Below, piece by piece: positions 32,440 through 35,732 of a stretch of 35,732 bases of DNA. Positions within the stretch are counted from its first letter, which is position 1; every line of letters begins with the position of its first letter. The notes beneath the pieces are model-generated. The model was not told the DNA's origin and did not search any database. It saw only the letters and a list, made by a program, of their open reading frames with translations. The DNA lies in NCBI GenBank assembly GCA_945877865.1, contig CAMDVX010000004.1, forward strand, positions 1-35,732, written 5' to 3'. The position numbers and the translations under genes are program-made. The DNA comes from Bifidobacterium breve. Lineage in GTDB: Bacteria; Actinomycetota; Thermoleophilia; Gaiellales; F1-60-MAGs149.

Positions 32440-33513
32440 CTACGCGATCGTGACGCCCTCGCAGAGGTAGACGTCCTGAATCGCGTTGAGGAGCTCGATG
32501 CCCTCGGCGCGCGGCCGTTGAAACGCCTTGCGTCCCGAAATCATCCCCATGCCGCCGGCGCGCTTGTTGACGACGGCCGTGCTGACAGCGTCGTGCAGGT
32601 CGTTGGCTCCCGACGCACCGCCCGAGTTGATCAGGCCAGCGCGGCCCATGTAGCAGCCAGCAATCTGGTAGCGAGTCATGTCGATCGGGTGCGGCGTCAT
32701 CAGGTTCTCATAGACGCGTTTGTCGGTCTTGCCGAAGCTGACGTCAAGGAACCCAGGTGCGGCCGTCTCAGGTGCCTTCTGCTTGATGATGTCCGCCTGA
32801 ATTGTGACGCCGAGGTGGTTGGCCTGGCTCGTCAGGTCTGCGGCCGTGTGGTAGTCGGGCCCACCATCCTTGGCCGAGAACGCGCCGTTGCGCAGATAGC
32901 ACCAGAGGACGGTCGCCATGCCGAGCTCGTGGGCAGCCTGGAAGGCGTCCGACACCTCCTGGATCTGGCGCTTGGACTCCTCCGAGCCAAAGTACACAGT
33001 TGCCCCGACGGCAACGGCGCCGAGCTCGAAGGCCTGATTGATCGAGGCGAACATGATCTGGTCGTAGCCGTTGGGGTAGCTGAGAAACTCGTTGTGGTTG
33101 AGCTTCAGCATCATTGGGATCCGGTGCGCGTACTTGCGCGAGACGGCTCCAAGCACGCCGAGCGTCGAGGCAACCGCGTTGCAGCCGCCTTCAAGAGCGA
33201 GCTCAACGATGTTGGCAGGATCGAAGTAGTCCGGATTCTTCGCGAACGACGCGCCCGCGGAGTGCTCAATGCCCTGATCGACCGGTAGGATCGAGAGGTA
33301 GCCCGTGCCCGCAAGGCGGCCGTGGTCGTACATCGACTGCAGGTTCCGGAGCACAGGGACGGAGCGGTCGGTGTCGCGCATGACGCGGCTGACGAAGTCG
33401 GGCCCCGGCAGGTGCAGGCGATCACGGTCGATCGTCGTGCAGGTATGCCCAAGCAGGTCCTCGGCGCTGTCGCCTAGGATCTTCGCAATTCCATCGATGC
33501 CCATTCCAGCCAC
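32440..33513 (-). CDS. fbaB: Class I fructose-bisphosphate aldolase (FbaB/DhnA type)
   Basis: A 357-residue Schiff-base aldolase that interconverts fructose 1,6-bisphosphate with dihydroxyacetone phosphate and glyceraldehyde 3-phosphate. Family blocks are [11 protein letters not shown] (74-84), [28 protein letters not shown], and [10 protein letters not shown] (239-248) carrying the likely Schiff-base Lys244; GGASGANDL and GRKAFQRP form the phosphate site. The start is GTG 33513, with GGAGGG 7 nt upstream. It is the last gene of the opcA-glk-cupin-fbaB run, 39 nt after the cupin. Confidence 0.93.
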   Translation of the reverse strand: MAGMGIDGIAKILGDSAEDLLGHTCTTIDRDRLHLPGPDFVSRVMRDTDRSVPVLRNLQSMYDHGRLAGTGYLSILPVDQGIEHSAGASFAKNPDYFDPANIVELALEGGCNAVASTLGVLGAVSRKYAHRIPMMLKLNHNEFLSYPNGYDQIMFASINQAFELGAVAVGATVYFGSEESKRQIQEVSDAFQAAHELGMATVLWCYLRNGAFSAKDGGPDYHTAADLTSQANHLGVTIQADIIKQKAPETAAPGFLDVSFGKTDKRVYENLMTPHPIDMTRYQIAGCYMGRAGLINSGGASGANDLHDAVSTAVVNKRAGGMGMISGRKAFQRPRAEGIELLNAIQDVYLCEGVTIA

Positions 33514-33552
33514 GTTCTATCCCTCCGGTGCGTATGACGGGAGGATACCGCG

Positions 33553-33912
33553 TCAGTCGAAGAACGTATCCTCATGGCGATACGGCGGCGCGCAGCAGCA
33601 GAGAAACCGCAGCTCAGAGGCGACGTCCGCGCGGATGGTGTGGCGGGCGCCCGGAGGGATGAGCACAGCGTCGCCTGGCCCGACGGGGCGGATCTCACCA
33701 GCAAGCTCCATGCCGCCCGATCCCGTCAGGATGAAGTAAATCTCCTCGGCTTCGGCGTGGTAGTGACGCTGCGTCGAGCCACCGGCAGGCAGCGAGGCCT
33801 CGGCGAGGCTCTGATTGCGCGTCGGAGCGTGAATGACGTTCAGCAGCTCGCGGATCGTTGATCCGTCTGCGGTGGTGAACGGTTCCGCATCGTCGAGGTT
33901 GCGAAGCTGCAT
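33553..33912 (-). CDS. Small single-domain cupin
   Basis: A 119-residue cupin. Motif 1 is GGSTQRHYHAEAEEIYFILTG, split as His50, His52 and Glu56/57; motif 2 is PGDAVLIPPGARH with His91, so a complete metal site is present. The catalytic activity is unknown. It starts 2 nt after the glk stop with a perfect AAGGAGG 7 nt upstream, so it is firmly in the sugar-phosphate operon. A sugar isomerase/epimerase or a regulatory sugar-binding role is conceivable from context; the classical cupin phosphoglucose isomerase signature is not evident. Confidence 0.85.
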   Translation of the reverse strand: MQLRNLDDAEPFTTADGSTIRELLNVIHAPTRNQSLAEASLPAGGSTQRHYHAEAEEIYFILTGSGGMELAGEIRPVGPGDAVLIPPGARHTIRADVASELRFLCCCAPPYRHEDTFFD

Positions 33913-33914
33913 GG

Positions 33915-34916
33915 TTAGTCCTCCTTGAGGTGGCTCAGGGCGAAGCGTGCCGCTCCTCGCAGCGCGCAGTGGTCGTCGAGGATGACACGGACCGCCATCT
34001 GCTCCAGCAGCCCGTTGTAGCGGCCCTTCGCGTGAAACGCGTCGAGGAAGCCGCCACGACGGAGGATCGGCAGGATGCGAGGCGCAATGCCGCCGCCGAT
34101 GTACAGGCCGCCAGTCGACAGCAGCATCAGCGCAAGGTTGCCGGCCTGCGCGCCGTAGGCCCGGGCAAAGAGGTCAAGCGTGATGGTGGCGCTGAGGTCG
34201 TCTTCTGCGATGGCAGCGCTGCAGATCGCGGTGCTTGGGTCGCCGCTCTCGATCGCCTCCAGCAGCGCCTGCGTTGGCGTCGCCCGTCCCGTCTCGCAGA
34301 CGAACTGCCAGATCGCGTGGATGCCCGGCCCTGAGACGACGCGTTCGGCGCTGACGTGGCCCCACTCGGGGTGCTGCTGGCGGAGGTAGACGAGCAGCTC
34401 GTCCTCGTCCTGCCCGCGTGGGCCATAGTCGATGTGCCCGCCCTCGCTGGCAAACGGTTGCCAGCCATCTCCGCTGGCAACCATGCCAGCGATGCCGAGG
34501 CCTGTGCCCGCGGAGCAGACGGCGCGGTTGCCGCCAAGCCTGATCCGGTCGGGCTGGAGCTCCTCGAGCTGGTTCGGGCCGAGCTCGCCGATGCCCCACG
34601 CGTTGGCGAGCAGGTCGTTGAGCAGATGGCCGCCACCGTGGCCGATGGTCGCGCGTACCTCACCTTCGGAGACCGACCATGGCAGATTAATCGGATGAGC
34701 CTGACCACCCACAAGCGGCGCCGCGATACCAATTGCGGCTGACGCGATTGGACCGGGATGCTCATCAAGGTACCGGCGGATCAGCGCTCCGAGCGAGGCG
34801 GCGCCGGGGACGTCGTAGGTCGCTGCATGGATGAGCTCGACGGAGCCGGAGCCAACGGCGACGCGTGCGAAGCGCGCATGCGTGCCGCCAATATCGCCGG
34901 CAAGGACCTCACTCAC
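33915..34916 (-). CDS. glk: Glucokinase (Glk family)
   Basis: A 333-residue hexokinase-fold kinase making glucose 6-phosphate from glucose and ATP. AGDIGGTHARFARV (6-19) is the phosphate-binding segment; HLLNDLLANAWG holds catalytic Asp101; FASEGGHIDYGPRG and GGLYIGGGIAPRI follow. FLDAFHAKGR near the end is diagnostic of the E. coli-type Glk family rather than ROK glucokinases. The GTG start at 34916 overlaps the opcA stop (GTGA). Confidence 0.93.
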   Translation of the reverse strand: MSEVLAGDIGGTHARFARVAVGSGSVELIHAATYDVPGAASLGALIRRYLDEHPGPIASAAIGIAAPLVGGQAHPINLPWSVSEGEVRATIGHGGGHLLNDLLANAWGIGELGPNQLEELQPDRIRLGGNRAVCSAGTGLGIAGMVASGDGWQPFASEGGHIDYGPRGQDEDELLVYLRQQHPEWGHVSAERVVSGPGIHAIWQFVCETGRATPTQALLEAIESGDPSTAICSAAIAEDDLSATITLDLFARAYGAQAGNLALMLLSTGGLYIGGGIAPRILPILRRGGFLDAFHAKGRYNGLLEQMAVRVILDDHCALRGAARFALSHLKED

Positions 34917-35732
34917 GCGACGATCGCAACTCGGTCGAGGGCGCGCAGCGCGTCCTCATACCCCTGTGGTGGGGAGTACACCGTGTCAAGCGCCTCACCG
35001 AGCAGGCCGAGGCTGCAGCTCAGGCCTGCACCGGGGCTGATGGCTACGCCGGCGACGGTCACGGCCTCGACGCTCGCGGCGTCAGCGCCCGCGCGCAGCG
35101 TGACGTTGATGTCGGCCTTGGCAGCGATCCACGCTGCCAGCAGGATCGTGGCCGGGCTGTGGACTGCACCCACGATCTCCGCAGATGGCAGGAAGGCGAG
35201 GGTGCCGAGGCGCTGCTCCGATTGGAAGGCCGCGCTGATGCGGGCACGCCACCTCGCGGTGCGCATCCACGCGAGGTCGCGGCATGGGTGCTCGAGCGCC
35301 GTGTCGTAAGCGAACTCGAGCGCTCTGCCCGGGTTCGGATCGGCATCGCTATCGAAAACAGTCACATGGGCCGTTGCGGCCAGCGCCTCCCCGAGCTCGC
35401 CATGGTCGTACCCGGGCAGCCAAGCCACCGTCGGAACGCCACGGGCGAGGATCGGCGACAGCAGCGAGCGGGCGTGATCGTAGCGATCGCGATTGGCATG
35501 GATGGTGACGTCCTCAACGAGCAGCGGGAGGTGCTGATCGCCAGTGCGCTCTAGGCGCACGTGGACGCGAGCGTCGAGCCGGTCGACGTTGTGCTCGACG
35601 AGGTGGACGACTCGCGCCGGGTGAACATCGCGGCCAGCTGCGAGGCCGGCGTGGATCGTCGCGGCATCTCCCGGGGCGATCACGAGGTTCATCGTTCGCG
35701 AGGCCGCGTGACGCGGGCCGGTGCGCTCGGCC
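34913..35732 (-). CDS. opcA: Glucose-6-phosphate dehydrogenase assembly protein OpcA, 5' end outside window
   Basis: OpcA family protein that activates or assembles G6PDH in cyanobacteria and actinobacteria. MNLVIAPG at 35692 corresponds to the internal strand TLNLVVV of known OpcA, and the frame stays open to the window edge (GPRHAASRT precedes it), so the true start is beyond 35732. The segments HPARVVHLVEH, LLVEDVTIH, and GVPTVAWLPG are OpcA-like. A G6PDH gene is expected directly upstream outside the window. Confidence 0.8.
   Translation of the reverse strand, partial: AERTGPRHAASRTMNLVIAPGDAATIHAGLAAGRDVHPARVVHLVEHNVDRLDARVHVRLERTGDQHLPLLVEDVTIHANRDRYDHARSLLSPILARGVPTVAWLPGYDHGELGEALAATAHVTVFDSDADPNPGRALEFAYDTALEHPCRDLAWMRTARWRARISAAFQSEQRLGTLAFLPSAEIVGAVHSPATILLAAWIAAKADINVTLRAGADAASVEAVTVAGVAISPGAGLSCSLGLLGEALDTVYSPPQGYEDALRALDRVAIVA

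Overview
The window is 35.7 kb of GC-rich bacterial chromosome. Genes are dense, GTG starts are frequent, and neighbouring genes often overlap by 1-4 nt (GTGA, ATGA, TGATG). Gene content points to a free-living, aerobic actinobacterium: an OpcA-type G6PDH partner, many secreted wall proteins, and apparently leaderless promoters. A Thermoleophilia/Solirubrobacterales-like host is my inference; no rRNA or other marker confirms it.

Layout. (1) 1-2634, minus: histidine catabolism, hutU followed by hutF, which is cut by the window edge. (2) 2762-2835: tRNA-Gly(GCC). (3) 2907-8211: a glutathionyl-hydroquinone-reductase-like protein and a divergent MFS transporter, then a two-gene operon of a thiamine-diphosphate E1-like enzyme and a methyltransferase. 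(4) 8364-11797: two convergent secreted proteins, a seven-repeat propeller fused to an OmpA-like domain and a DUF1996-like protein fused to a cupredoxin. (5) 11961-13325: a succinate-semialdehyde-type aldehyde dehydrogenase. (6) 13326-14886: 1.56 kb without a convincing intact gene, holding a dense cluster of REP-like palindromes, a 57-bp tandem duplication and a decayed coding stretch. (7) 14887-20240: a membrane-anchored lipase, a secreted protein gene broken by two in-frame nonsense codons, a ZIP-like membrane protein, and a secreted protein with an intact and a degenerate 3D-type module. (8) 20408-22602: crtY and a brp/blh dioxygenase, which turn lycopene into beta-carotene and then retinal; no rhodopsin gene is in the window. 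(9) 22933-25389: two tandem paralogous secreted glycoside hydrolases. (10) 25497-27938: a nicotinamidase/isochorismatase and ribokinase pair, convergent with a molybdopterin sulfite-oxidase-type enzyme. (11) 28271-35732, all minus: opcA, glk, cupin and class I aldolase (sugar phosphate metabolism), then a DsbA-like thiol oxidoreductase, xseA, xseB and an ABC ATPase/permease pair.

The most notable points are the palindrome cluster with a perfect 46-bp inverted repeat, the doubly stopped but otherwise open secreted-protein gene, the retinal-forming gene pair, the altered active-site motif in XseA, the duplicated 3D module, and repeated placement of a TANNNT -10 box 6-9 nt before start codons, which suggests leaderless mRNAs. 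All assignments come from reading the sequence; no database search was possible.
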